NCBI RefSeq assembly: GCF_000010165.1
Contig: NC_012491.1
Span: 3,107,501 to 3,171,500, forward strand
From: Brevibacillus brevis NBRC 100599
GTDB taxonomy: Bacteria; Bacillota; Bacilli; Brevibacillales; Brevibacillaceae
Reading direction: 5' to 3'
DNA: 64,000 bases
The translations under genes and the position numbers were made by a program. Of the stretch, positions 37,005 to 45,760 are shown piece after piece. The notes beneath the pieces are model-generated. The model did no database searches, was not told where the DNA came from, and was given only the letters and a program-made list of their open reading frames with translations. Each line of letters starts with the position of its first letter. Position 1 is the first letter of the stretch.

Positions 37005-38411
37005 TTGGTATTCAGCAGTCTGATTTTTCTGTTTCAATTTTTGCCCGCCGTGCTGCTCGTTTATTATTTGTCGCCCAATAAGCTGAGAAATGCTGTTCTG
37101 TTCGCAGCGAGCCTCATCTTTTATGCATGGGGCGAACCGGTATATATCATCCTCATGATTTTTACAACGGTATTTGATTATATCAACGGGCTTGTGATCG
37201 GCAAGTACAGACACCGTAAGCCGATCGCCAAAGTAGTGTTGTTCATTTCCATCTGCGGTAGTTTGGCGATTCTCGGTTTCTTCAAATACTCCGGGTTTGT
37301 CGTTTCGAATGTAAATGATCTATTCGGTCTGCATATTCAGGTGGCTGATCTGCCACTACCCGTCGGTATTTCCTTTTATACATTCCAAACGATGTCCTAT
37401 GTAGTGGATGTATATCTTGGTAAAGTGCCGGCACAACGAAATTTCGTCGCTTTCGGCACTTACGTCACGATGTTTCCTCAACTGGTCGCAGGTCCCATCG
37501 TCAAATACGGAGATATTGCGGAGCAGCTGGTCTTTCGTAAAGTGACGCTGGAGAGGTTCGGCGAAGGAGCGGAATGGTTCATCCGGGGATTGGCCAAAAA
37601 AGTACTGCTCGCCAACAATATCGGACTCTTATGGACCAATGTGAAGTCGACGCCGATGGAGGAATTGACGGTCCTTTCCGCGTGGCTCGGCATTTTGGCG
37701 TTTACGTTTCAAATTTATTTTGATTTCAGCGGGTATTCGGATATGGCGCGCGGGCTCGGCAAAATGTTCGGTTTTGAATTCCCGGAAAACTTCAACCATC
37801 CGTATATTTCACGAAGCGTCACAGAATTTTGGCGCAGATGGCATATTTCCCTCGGTTCCTGGTTCCGGGAGTATGTCTATATTCCGCTCGGCGGCAACCG
37901 GTTTGGCTTGGGCAAGCAGTTCCGAAACCTCTTGATCGTATGGTTCTTAACGGGACTGTGGCATGGGGCGAGCTGGAACTTTATCGTATGGGGCTTGTAT
38001 TTCGGCTGTTTCGTTGTGTTTGAGAAGCTGTTTTTACTGAAATGGCTGAAGCATTGGCCCAACTGGGCAGGACATCTCTACACGCTGCTGATTGTCGTCG
38101 TCGGGTGGGTCTTTTTTGAATTCGAACATTTGCCTTCCGCGTGGATTTTCATCAGTACGATGTTTGGTTTCGGAGTGCAAGAATGGGTGGATCGCCAGGC
38201 GCTCTACGAACTGACGACGTATGGGGGATTGCTCGTTCTGTTGGCCTTATGCACGACACCGCTACCTGGGAAAGTATGGGAGCAAATGAAAACACGATGG
38301 AATTCGGTAGGCATGATCGCTGCTCTAGCATTTTCTATCATTAGCTTGGTTTTGTCGTCCGCTTATTTGGTCTTTGAGGATTACAATCCATTCTTATATT
38401 TTCGGTTTTGA
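37005..38411 (+). CDS. MBOAT family O-acyltransferase (AlgI/DltB-like)
   Basis: A 468-residue protein with around 11 membrane segments. It shows the AlgI pattern: LPVGISFYTFQTMSYVVDVY, FPQLVAGPIVKYGDI, FDFSGYSDMARGLGKMFGF, FWRRWHISLGSWFREYVYI and the active-site region GLWHGASWNFIVWG with its His. These enzymes move acyl groups across the membrane onto surface polysaccharides. It has a TTG start with GGGAGGAAAC upstream. It works with the DHHW/AlgX-like partner encoded next, by analogy with alginate acetylation. Confidence 0.93.
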   Translation: MVFSSLIFLFQFLPAVLLVYYLSPNKLRNAVLFAASLIFYAWGEPVYIILMIFTTVFDYINGLVIGKYRHRKPIAKVVLFISICGSLAILGFFKYSGFVVSNVNDLFGLHIQVADLPLPVGISFYTFQTMSYVVDVYLGKVPAQRNFVAFGTYVTMFPQLVAGPIVKYGDIAEQLVFRKVTLERFGEGAEWFIRGLAKKVLLANNIGLLWTNVKSTPMEELTVLSAWLGILAFTFQIYFDFSGYSDMARGLGKMFGFEFPENFNHPYISRSVTEFWRRWHISLGSWFREYVYIPLGGNRFGLGKQFRNLLIVWFLTGLWHGASWNFIVWGLYFGCFVVFEKLFLLKWLKHWPNWAGHLYTLLIVVVGWVFFEFEHLPSAWIFISTMFGFGVQEWVDRQALYELTTYGGLLVLLALCTTPLPGKVWEQMKTRWNSVGMIAALAFSIISLVLSSAYLVFEDYNPFLYFRF

Positions 38412-38426
38412 GAGGAGGGAGAGGCC

Positions 38427-39563
38427 TTGACCAGCTATGACAAATGGACACGAGCCGTGACGGGCTTGTTGTTCTTGCTGTTTATCCTCGTGGTGGCTGT
38501 TTTGAACATACTGACTCCTGATCAGGCGTTCTCGGAGTCGGAAAACAGGGTGCTAGAAAAGAAGCCGCCATTTTCACTACGATCACTGCTGGCGGGGAAG
38601 TTCACTTCTGATTACGAAGCTTATATCACCGATCAATTTGCTTTCCGGGACGTTTGGATCGGGCTAAAAACGGATGCGGATCGTGTTATGGGCAAAAAGG
38701 ACAGCAACGGTGTTTATCTGGGCAAGGACGGGTACCTGATTCAACATTTCTCATCGCCGCTGGATGCCGAGGTGAAAGACAGAGTTCAGGCCATTCGGTC
38801 GATTCACCAGACAGCGCCAGACCTTCGTAAGTACATCATGCTGGTACCAACCGCCGCGTTGCTTCAGGATAAACTCCCTGCCTACGCGCCAATGGGCGAC
38901 GAGCATGCTGCGCTCAATCGAGTTCGGCAATCGCTTCCATCTGATATTCGCTTCGTTGATGTCTATCCCGCGCTGTCTGCCGGGCGAGAAGATGCCATTT
39001 TTTATAAAACAGATCATCATTGGACAAGCAAGGGCGCTTATTATGCCTATCGGGTGTTGTGCAAGCAGATGGGGATTGTTCCAAAAGACGAAGCTGCGTT
39101 CAACATTCGGGAGGTGACAGATGCATTCTACGGATCACTCTATTCGAAAAGCGGCTTTCGTCATCTACAGCCCGATCGTATCGATCTCTATCTGCCGAAG
39201 GAGGAAAGCAAAAAGAAGGTGGAGTACGTGGACGAAGGACGTACTGCGGATTCTTTGTACCAGATGGATAATCTGTCCAAAAAGGATAAGTATACAGTAT
39301 TCCTGAACGGCAACCATGCACTGGTACGAATCACAACGGACCATCCGGACGGGAAGAAGCTGCTAGTAGTGAAAGATTCGTACGCCAATAGTCTGATTCC
39401 CTTTTTGGCTGAACACTTCGCGGAGATTGATGTCGTAGACCTTCGATATTATGAGGAATCCGTAGCAAAGCTCATCCAAGATCGGCAGTTTCACGACATG
39501 CTATTCCTTTACAATGTCAAAACGTTTTTTGAAGACACCTCTATTCTGAACATCCTGGAGTGA
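38427..39563 (+). CDS. DHHW family (AlgX/AlgJ-like) protein
   Basis: A 378-residue protein anchored by an N-terminal helix (GLLFLLFILVVAVLNIL). The conserved blocks are SESENRVLEKKPPFS, a YLGKDGYL motif, the catalytic-type KTDHHWTSKGAYYAY near residue 195, and a serine motif LLVVKDSYANSL near 315. DHHW proteins are SGNH-like acetyltransferases that partner with MBOAT proteins. TTG start with AGAGGAGGGAG upstream. The gene overlaps the region of the next start, so the four genes form one operon. Confidence 0.9.
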   Translation: MTSYDKWTRAVTGLLFLLFILVVAVLNILTPDQAFSESENRVLEKKPPFSLRSLLAGKFTSDYEAYITDQFAFRDVWIGLKTDADRVMGKKDSNGVYLGKDGYLIQHFSSPLDAEVKDRVQAIRSIHQTAPDLRKYIMLVPTAALLQDKLPAYAPMGDEHAALNRVRQSLPSDIRFVDVYPALSAGREDAIFYKTDHHWTSKGAYYAYRVLCKQMGIVPKDEAAFNIREVTDAFYGSLYSKSGFRHLQPDRIDLYLPKEESKKKVEYVDEGRTADSLYQMDNLSKKDKYTVFLNGNHALVRITTDHPDGKKLLVVKDSYANSLIPFLAEHFAEIDVVDLRYYEESVAKLIQDRQFHDMLFLYNVKTFFEDTSILNILE

Positions 39564-39568
39564 CTGGA

Positions 39569-40042
39569 ATGAAGCGATTTTTGTTTGGACTACTTATGTT
39601 TGCAATCGGAATGGGAATGTTGACCGGATGCTCCAGTGACGGCGGGACTTCCGAAGAACTTTCGGCCGCCGAAGTGGGAGAAAGAATTCAACAAACAGTA
39701 AGCTTACAGAATATGAAGCAGGGGGATCTAACGAAACTGCAAAAGTTGTATCAGTTCGAGGCAGACAAAGTGGAGGATTTCATTCTGTACACGGCTTCAT
39801 CCAATGTAAAAGCGGATGAACTGGCTGTTATCAAAGTCAAAGATGCGAGCGATACCGAACATGTAATAGAGAAAATACAACAACGGATCGAGGCCCAAAC
39901 AATCAAATTGAAAGACTATCGCCCAGAGGAGTATTTTCTCATCGAAAAACATGTTTTGAAGACGAGTGGGCCGTTTATTTTATTCGCGGTGTCGAAAGAC
40001 GTGGATCAAATAGAATCTGTGTTTGACGAAGTGATGAAGTAA
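39569..40042 (+). CDS. DUF4358 lipoprotein
   Basis: A 157-residue lipoprotein starting at the ATG at 39569 (CTGGAG eight bases upstream; a GTG at 39560 is less likely). The signal peptide ends in the lipobox MLTGCSS. The rest is a single alpha/beta domain with KVEDFILYTASSNVKADE and ELAVIKVKD, the pattern of DUF4358 proteins, commonly encoded beside MBOAT/DHHW pairs. Its role is unknown, probably an outer-face accessory. A strong hairpin follows. Confidence 0.8.
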   Translation: MKRFLFGLLMFAIGMGMLTGCSSDGGTSEELSAAEVGERIQQTVSLQNMKQGDLTKLQKLYQFEADKVEDFILYTASSNVKADELAVIKVKDASDTEHVIEKIQQRIEAQTIKLKDYRPEEYFLIEKHVLKTSGPFILFAVSKDVDQIESVFDEVMK

Positions 40043-40086
40043 ATGTCTGGTGAAATAGTGTTTTAGACTGGAGTTGTTGATCTAAC

Positions 40087-40136
40087 GCGGTAGTTTAAGA
40101 CCTTGGAAATAAAGTCTTAGACTACCGCTGGTGTTT
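40087..40136. terminator. Long hairpin between convergent genes
   Basis: Fifteen-base arms (40087-40101 and 40114-40128, one wobble) enclose a 12-base loop; TGTTTT follows on the plus strand. It probably ends both the acylation operon and the convergent glycosylase gene. Confidence 0.75.
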
Positions 40137-40146
40137 TGCTTGTTAT

Positions 40147-41337
40147 TCAAATTAACGTTGTCGAAATCGTCTCGCATCCGTTGAATAATGCAAAATTTTG
40201 AAAACAATTGTTCAAAGCTGTTCGCAATTGCTTTGTTGGCTTTATGTCGTTCTCGTACCAGATGTTTTTAACAACGAGCGTCCCGGCTTTTCGTTCCACG
40301 ATTACCTCGGCTCGTCCGATGAAGCTCTCTCCATACAATAGAGGCAGCACATAATAGCCGAATTTCCGTTTGATTGCAGGCGTGTAAATCTCCCAAGTAT
40401 AATCGAAGCCAAACAATTTGTTGATCAGCTTTCTGTCCCATATCAAATTGTCCAGCGGAGCAATCAGCTCGCAGCGTAATTTCGGCGATGGATTTTGCAG
40501 GACGGCTTCAATAAGCGGCAAATCCTCCGTGCGACAGTATAGCGTATCCTTCATTTGTTCTACGGTAACAGCAACAATGCGATCTTCGTGTAACAGTTGG
40601 CGGAAAACCTCGTTGCGCTGCTCCGCTTTCAATCCCCATATATTCAGCCAGGCATCGGATGCGCGATTCCATAAAAGGCCAACAGCGCCGATTCGACGCA
40701 GTACCCGCCACTTGTGATGCTCAAGCTCGTCCTCCAGTGGCTCCGGTGCATTTAGCAGGTTGGGCGGTATGTACTTCTCGGCAATATCGTAGTATTTACG
40801 CGTTCCTTTTTTATGATGGATAATCAACTCGCCTGTCGAGTACATCTGTTCTAGCACCGATCGCGATGTATTGTTTCCGCTGCTCCAGTGGATGGCCGAT
40901 TGCCAAGTGAAATCTCCATCCAATTTCAGTTCATCCGAACTTAGCGTACCGTGATTTTGAATATGAGTCCGTACTTGCGCTGTCAAGCCCTCCATTTCGG
41001 GATAGCGCTTGGCATGTTGTCGGGCGGCTTGCCTGTATCGCTCAAAATACGGCCAGTCCTCGATAGGGATAATGGCCAAATTCTTGTCGGGATAATCGAT
41101 CAGGAATCTATCTTGATACAGCAATTCGTCAAGCATATTCTTGGTAAATCCTTTAATTCGCGACTGCAGAACCAGTTCGGCGTTTTTTCCGCAAACATCG
41201 ATGGGATCAAATTGAATACAGCCGACCTGCCGCACAAAATCCAATACGCCCTGCTTTCCGGTAAATTGATATTCGCCCAACAGCCCGTGCTTCATTAACA
41301 GAAATTGCCTTGCTTGGCGGTTCGTCAATTGGATCAT
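40147..41337 (-). CDS. Winged-helix DNA glycosylase, AlkZ/YcaQ-like
   Basis: A 396-residue protein of the HTH_42 family. The N-terminal ITNRQAR-like helix (TNRQARQFLLMKHGL) is followed by GCIQFDPIDV, whose QFD fits the catalytic QxD motif of YcaQ-type glycosylases. Two winged-helix segments follow (TAQVRTHIQNHGTLSSDEL and RRIGAVGLLW). These enzymes remove alkylated bases or unhook crosslinks, and relatives in Streptomyces act in self-resistance to DNA-damaging antibiotics. No such antibiotic cluster is near, so a general repair role is most likely. Confidence 0.8.
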   Translation of the reverse strand: MIQLTNRQARQFLLMKHGLLGEYQFTGKQGVLDFVRQVGCIQFDPIDVCGKNAELVLQSRIKGFTKNMLDELLYQDRFLIDYPDKNLAIIPIEDWPYFERYRQAARQHAKRYPEMEGLTAQVRTHIQNHGTLSSDELKLDGDFTWQSAIHWSSGNNTSRSVLEQMYSTGELIIHHKKGTRKYYDIAEKYIPPNLLNAPEPLEDELEHHKWRVLRRIGAVGLLWNRASDAWLNIWGLKAEQRNEVFRQLLHEDRIVAVTVEQMKDTLYCRTEDLPLIEAVLQNPSPKLRCELIAPLDNLIWDRKLINKLFGFDYTWEIYTPAIKRKFGYYVLPLLYGESFIGRAEVIVERKAGTLVVKNIWYENDIKPTKQLRTALNNCFQNFALFNGCETISTTLI

Positions 41338-41737
41338 GTACGCGTCGACTCCTTAACGAAACAGACGGGAGCAGCTTGCACATGCTGATGGATGGCGAAG
41401 TTGCTTATCACAATAAAGTTACGATTTGCTTCTTGCCATAATGGAGGTATTTCAACCACGCCTATTCCCCCTATCTGTAGGAATATACACATAATACGAA
41501 CTAATGTTCCTGTGATATTTTACCATTGTCTGAAGCATAAAAACAAGAGCTATTGAAAAATAACTGCCCGTTAGTTAAATAACTTGCCGCCAGTACCCTT
41601 AACTATAAAAGGACTTATCCTGATTTTTACAGGGTGGGTCCTTCTCTGACTTATCATCGTTATATTCGAATCGAACTGTAACCTTTTGGAATTTCAAACG
41701 AATAACGTAAATGAAAACATTTCCAGGAGGTACGAAG
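41338..41737. other. Divergent intergenic region
   Basis: About 400 bases between the glycosylase gene and the secreted YcdB-like gene. Possible promoter elements are TTGAAA at 41553 with TAAATA 17 bases later. A hairpin built of AAGGAC/GTCCTT with an inner CCTG/CAGG lies at 41609-41643 and lacks a T-run. AGGAGG at 41725 serves the next gene. Nothing else is seen. Confidence 0.4.
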
Positions 41738-43261
41738 ATGAGAATGATGAATCGAGCTATCCTGTCATTAATCGCTGCTTCTGTAGTAGCGACAACACCA
41801 GCGTGGATGGCTGAACCGGGTTTCGCAGAAGGAAAAACAAAAGCTGTTGATCCAACAATATTAGACAATATTAACAAGACAATAGATAAATTATCCAAGG
41901 CACTTCCCTATATGAAAGAATTGCCTAATCAAACGATGGCTATCAATGAAAAAAGCGGTGTGGTCGTAGTCACACGAACAAATAAAGCCGACAGATCCGC
42001 GCCGCAGTTGACCATCTATTTGGATAGGAGAAGCGGAGAAGTAAACAGCTTCGATTTGGAAGTGGAAGTTCCCAACAAAGAAGACAAGTTTTCTTTGGAG
42101 GTCCAAAAGGAAAAAGCGCAGACATTTCTGAAGGAATTATTCGGGCAGCTGGCAACGGAGCTGCAATTCGATGAGAGTGAATCGAAGAGAGTAAATGAAG
42201 TGGTATTTAGAAGAGTGATCAATGGCGTCCCTTATCTAAACCAGAATGTATTTGTTGATGTGAATTCACAGGGGCAAATTGTCAGCTTAAACAAAGACGA
42301 AAATAGCTCTTCCCTTATCGACGTCTCTAAGTTCCCCGAACCAACGAAGGCTATTTCGTTAGAACAAGCGGAAAAAGCCCTGACAAGCATGATGAAGCTC
42401 GTATATCGTCTGGGGCCAGCAGGTAACGATCCTGTTTTAACCTATCAACCCATGTGGTCCGGTTATATGGATGCCCAGACTGGCATGTCGCAAGAAACGA
42501 GGAGTGCACAATTTCAACCTTTATCAGGTCAGTTGTCCCCCGCCATCCCACTAACCCCTGGCAATCAAAAATTAATGGCCAAAAACAAAGATGAGGCTGT
42601 TGCTCTTTTGAAGAGCATCGTCGGTTTCGATCCTGCCGGAGCAGCTTTTTCTGAACAGAGCTTCTCTGACCGCATGCGTGAAGGCATGAAGGAATTTAGA
42701 TGGCAAAAAGGTGAACAGAGCGGTTTTGTGATCGTTCAGGAGAAAACAGGGCAAGTAACGTCAGTAGGTGTGGAAGAGAAGACGAAGATTGAACGCAAAG
42801 TTACTAAAAAAGTGACGCGTGAAGACGCTCAGAAGACTGCTGTTCAGCTTTTGCAAACTTATTTGAACACGGATACCAAAATGATTGTATCAGAAGTCAA
42901 TAGCTACTATTGGCAAGGGGATCATTACACTTTTACGTTTTATCCAACCGTTCACGATATCCCGATCATTGATCAAACCTATGCAGTCACGATTAATGGT
43001 GAAACAGGCATGCCAGTGCAAATGAGTGGGGAATTTGGACTCAGGAAGCTGAACTTGCCCACCCCCAACAAAGCAGTAAGTGCTGAACAGGCGGCAAAAG
43101 AGTACCTCAAGTATCATCCGCTTAAACTGGTATACATGAAGCCTATCATTGGCGGACAAAAAGCTGAACTTCCCGTCCTTGCCTACATAGCAGAGCGAAA
43201 TGAACAAGCAGGAGACAGCATCGATGCTTTTACAGGTCAAATCATCCAGCATAAAGAATGA
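41738..43261 (+). CDS. Secreted YcdB/YcdC repeat protein
   Basis: A 507-residue exported protein from the ATG at 41738 (AGGAGG eight bases upstream). The signal peptide is NRAILSLIAASVVATTPAWM with a likely cleavage near FAEG. The mature part repeats the YcdB unit: an ISLEQAEKAL-type helix, a strand pair PVLTYQPMWSGYMDAQTG, and later VTREDAQKTAVQLLQTYL and VSAEQAAKEYLKYHPL. This PepSY-like fold is common in secreted Bacillus proteins of unknown function. It stands alone, between a divergent gene and a strong terminator. Confidence 0.8.
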   Translation: MRMMNRAILSLIAASVVATTPAWMAEPGFAEGKTKAVDPTILDNINKTIDKLSKALPYMKELPNQTMAINEKSGVVVVTRTNKADRSAPQLTIYLDRRSGEVNSFDLEVEVPNKEDKFSLEVQKEKAQTFLKELFGQLATELQFDESESKRVNEVVFRRVINGVPYLNQNVFVDVNSQGQIVSLNKDENSSSLIDVSKFPEPTKAISLEQAEKALTSMMKLVYRLGPAGNDPVLTYQPMWSGYMDAQTGMSQETRSAQFQPLSGQLSPAIPLTPGNQKLMAKNKDEAVALLKSIVGFDPAGAAFSEQSFSDRMREGMKEFRWQKGEQSGFVIVQEKTGQVTSVGVEEKTKIERKVTKKVTREDAQKTAVQLLQTYLNTDTKMIVSEVNSYYWQGDHYTFTFYPTVHDIPIIDQTYAVTINGETGMPVQMSGEFGLRKLNLPTPNKAVSAEQAAKEYLKYHPLKLVYMKPIIGGQKAELPVLAYIAERNEQAGDSIDAFTGQIIQHKE

Positions 43262-43266
43262 GTAAT

Positions 43267-43310
43267 CAAGTGCTTGCTTCTTAAGAAAACGAGAAGCAAG
43301 CACTTGTTTT
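43267..43310 (+). terminator. Strong terminator after the YcdB-like gene
   Basis: CAAGTGCTTGCTTCT and its perfect complement form a 15-base-pair stem with a 10-base loop, followed by TTTT. Confidence 0.85.
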
Positions 43311-43590
43311 CAAAAGGGGAGGGAGCCGGACGCATCGAAAACGGTAACCCTATTCGCTACCATTTTCATACGGACCCATTTATCTTACACGGATAAACAC
43401 TAAAACATTATCTCTTGATAACACACGTTGGAACCCGTTATTCAAAAGACAACGTGCAGCTGGACCCACACGTCTACCAATCATTAAAAATCGGTTGCAT
43501 GGTGCGGCACTTCCAATGATGCTAACGTCGCGAATAATTCGCCTCCGTACGCCATGCACTACGGTACGTCTGAAAAGGATCAGGATTCAA
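43311..43590. other. Long untranslated leader upstream of the ribosomal protection gene
   Basis: About 280 bases with no clear gene. A CGTAC/GTACG arm pair lies near 43550-43570. The stretch should hold the promoter and perhaps an attenuator for the downstream GTPase gene, but I could not fix either by eye. Confidence 0.35.
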
Positions 43591-43632
43591 ATGGAGGAAG
43601 CTTGGCAACTGATACGAGCCTGCAGGAAATGA
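43591..43632 (+). CDS. First leader mini-ORF (13 codons)
   Basis: ATG at 43591, preceded by a CAGGA sequence, reads MEEAWQLIRACRK and stops at a TGA overlapping the next ATG as ATGA. Its size and coupling to a second mini-ORF suggest a leader peptide sensed by ribosomes rather than a functional protein. Confidence 0.4.
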   Translation: MEEAWQLIRACRK

Positions 43633-43634
43633 AA

Positions 43635-43724
43635 ATGTGCGAAACTATTCTTCTGCTCCATTCTTATGTTTTAATGAGAAAAGAAAAATGCAGTCGAGTA
43701 GCTATGGAAGAGGGAATAACATGA
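43635..43724 (+). CDS. Second leader mini-ORF, coupled to the GTPase gene
   Basis: A 29-codon ORF (ATG at 43635 with AGGA seven bases upstream; an in-frame ATG at 43629 overlaps the first mini-ORF stop). It begins MCETILLLHSYVLMRKEK. Its TGA overlaps the ATG of the ribosomal protection gene as ATGA, so translation of the leader should control the gene. Known tet(M) genes are controlled by a leader peptide and attenuation, which makes this plausible. Confidence 0.5.
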   Translation: MCETILLLHSYVLMRKEKCSRVAMEEGIT

Positions 43725-45676
43725 AGCGTCTAACGATCGGCTTGTTTGCCCATGTGGATGCGGGCAAGACTACTTTCGCCGAACAGTTGCTATACCATAC
43801 GAACAGCATCCGGTCGCGGGGCCGGGTGGATCATCAAGATGCCTTTTTGGATAGCCACGATATCGAGAGGCAAAGAGGCATTACCGTGTTCGCCGATCAG
43901 GCGGTTATGCACCATCAGGGCGACGTTTATTATTTGATCGACACACCCGGACACGTCGATTTTTCTTCTGAGATGGAGCGGGCGATCGGGGTAATGGATT
44001 ACGCTATCGTGATTGTCAGTGCGGTAGAAGGTGTTCAGGGTCATACCGAGACAGTTTGGCAGTTGTTGCGCAAACATCGGATACCGACATTTTTCTTTAT
44101 CAATAAAACAGATCGGATCGGCGCGGATGCCAGCAGGACAGAAGAGGAGATACGCAGTCAGTTGACAGCGGATGTCTGTTCCATCAAGGACAGCTTCGCC
44201 AACGGTATCGTCGCTGAGGGGCTGCGAGAGATGATGACGGAGCGGAACGACTCATTGCTAGAAGCGTTCATAGAGGAAAGAGAGGATCAAGCTTTTTGGC
44301 TGGGGGCCTTGCAGGAGATGATACGGGAAGGACGTCTTTTTCCCTGCGCTTACGGCTCGGCACTACAAGATGATGGCGTTTTAGAATTCCTGAATCAACT
44401 GTCCTTGTTGACGACCGCGTCCTACGACGAGACAGCTCCATTCGGGGGGCGCATTTATAAAATTCGACACGCAGCAAACGGATTGAGACTAACACTCGTC
44501 AAAGCGCTGAGCGGCAACCTGAAGGTACGGGAGCTGCTCAGCTATGAGAGCGGTGGACTTCGATACGAAGAGAAGATTACACAAATCTTATTGTTTACGG
44601 GTAAAAAATCGCACTCGGTTGAACAAGTAACTGCTGGCGATTTGTTCGCGGTCGTCGGCTTGTCCGAGGCCGAAGCTGGTCAAGGGGTGGGGCTCTACTC
44701 AGACAATTTTGCTTATGAGACCAAGCCGACGCTACAGTCGAAAGTACAGTTTGACGGTTCGCTTCACGTGCAGCAAGTACTAGGTGCGTTTCGCATTCTG
44801 AATGCGGAGGACCCGTCTTTGAATGTGGTTTGGGAAGAGAGTTTGCAAGAGATTCACATTCGCGTCATGGGTCTGATCCAATTAGAAGTACTGGAGCAGG
44901 TTGTGAAGGAACGCTTCGGTTTCGATATCTCTTTCGGTCAACCGGAAATCTTGTATAAAGAAACGATACAGTCTGCTGTGACAGGATATGGACACTTCGA
45001 GCCGCTCAGGCATTACGCGGAAGTGCACCTCCTGCTTGAACCAGGAGAGCGAGGCAGCGGGATCCACTTCACTAGTGTATGTCATCCTGATGAACTGAGT
45101 TTTAACTATCAGAATCTGGTTCAGTCTCATCTCTACGAACGGGAGCATCATGGGCTTTTGACAGGCATGCCGGTCACCGACATGAAAATTACGCTCCTAA
45201 GGGGTCGTGCACATAACGAGCATACGCATGGGGGTGACTTTCGTGAGGCCACCTTCCGTGCGCTGCGTCAGGGGCTGGAGAAAGCGGAGAATATGCTGTT
45301 AGAACCTTATTATGACTTCAAAATAAAGGTGGGAATGAACGAGATGGGGAGGGTACTGTCGGATGTTCAGCGCGCCTCCGGTTCGTTCGAACCACCGCAG
45401 ATGTCGGACACGCATGCGATCATTACAGGAAGGGTGCCCGTAGCTACATTCATGAATTACAGCACCGAATTGGCTTCTTTTACGCATGGACGCGGTAGCA
45501 TCCGCTGTGTATTTGGCGGATACGATCGCTGCCATAACGCGGAGGAAGTAATCGAAAGGAAAAGCTATGAAAAGGAGGCAGATCCTGTTTATACATCCTC
45601 TTCGATCTTTTGCGCCAAGGGGGCAGGCTACTCAGTACCGTGGGACGAGGTAGAAGCAAAGATGCATCTGCTCTAA
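43721..45676 (+). CDS. Tet(M)-like ribosomal protection GTPase
   Basis: A 651-residue EF-G-like GTPase from the ATG at 43721: G1 AHVDAGKTT, G2 RGITV, G3 DTPGH, G4 NKTDR, then EF-G domains II-V (RGRAHNEHTHGGDFREATFR and ISFGQPEILYKETI). Length and the N-terminus KRLTIGLFAHVDAGKTT fit the Tet(M)/Tet(O)/OtrA group, which release tetracycline from the ribosome. The gene lies in a normal chromosomal setting with no transposon marks, so it may be an intrinsic homologue of uncertain drug range. GGAAGAGGG precedes the ATG, and a coupled leader ORF precedes that. Confidence 0.85.
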   Translation: MKRLTIGLFAHVDAGKTTFAEQLLYHTNSIRSRGRVDHQDAFLDSHDIERQRGITVFADQAVMHHQGDVYYLIDTPGHVDFSSEMERAIGVMDYAIVIVSAVEGVQGHTETVWQLLRKHRIPTFFFINKTDRIGADASRTEEEIRSQLTADVCSIKDSFANGIVAEGLREMMTERNDSLLEAFIEEREDQAFWLGALQEMIREGRLFPCAYGSALQDDGVLEFLNQLSLLTTASYDETAPFGGRIYKIRHAANGLRLTLVKALSGNLKVRELLSYESGGLRYEEKITQILLFTGKKSHSVEQVTAGDLFAVVGLSEAEAGQGVGLYSDNFAYETKPTLQSKVQFDGSLHVQQVLGAFRILNAEDPSLNVVWEESLQEIHIRVMGLIQLEVLEQVVKERFGFDISFGQPEILYKETIQSAVTGYGHFEPLRHYAEVHLLLEPGERGSGIHFTSVCHPDELSFNYQNLVQSHLYEREHHGLLTGMPVTDMKITLLRGRAHNEHTHGGDFREATFRALRQGLEKAENMLLEPYYDFKIKVGMNEMGRVLSDVQRASGSFEPPQMSDTHAIITGRVPVATFMNYSTELASFTHGRGSIRCVFGGYDRCHNAEEVIERKSYEKEADPVYTSSSIFCAKGAGYSVPWDEVEAKMHLL

Positions 45677-45731
45677 GCAGAACCGAGCAGGGCTGTACCA
45701 AGAGTTTCAAAGGTTATATGGAATGCAGAGG

Positions 45732-45760
45732 GGGCGAGCCTGAGTAGGCTTCGCCCTATT
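45732..45760. terminator. Hairpin between convergent genes
   Basis: GGGCGAGCCT pairs with AGGCTTCGCCC (one bulged T) around GAGT; TATTTA follows on the plus strand. The right arm runs into the end of the Crp-like gene. Confidence 0.5.

Noticed and set aside
41609-41643. Hairpin upstream of the YcdB-like gene as a riboswitch
   Set aside because: It lacks a recognisable conserved core and a terminator partner; only simple paired arms are seen.
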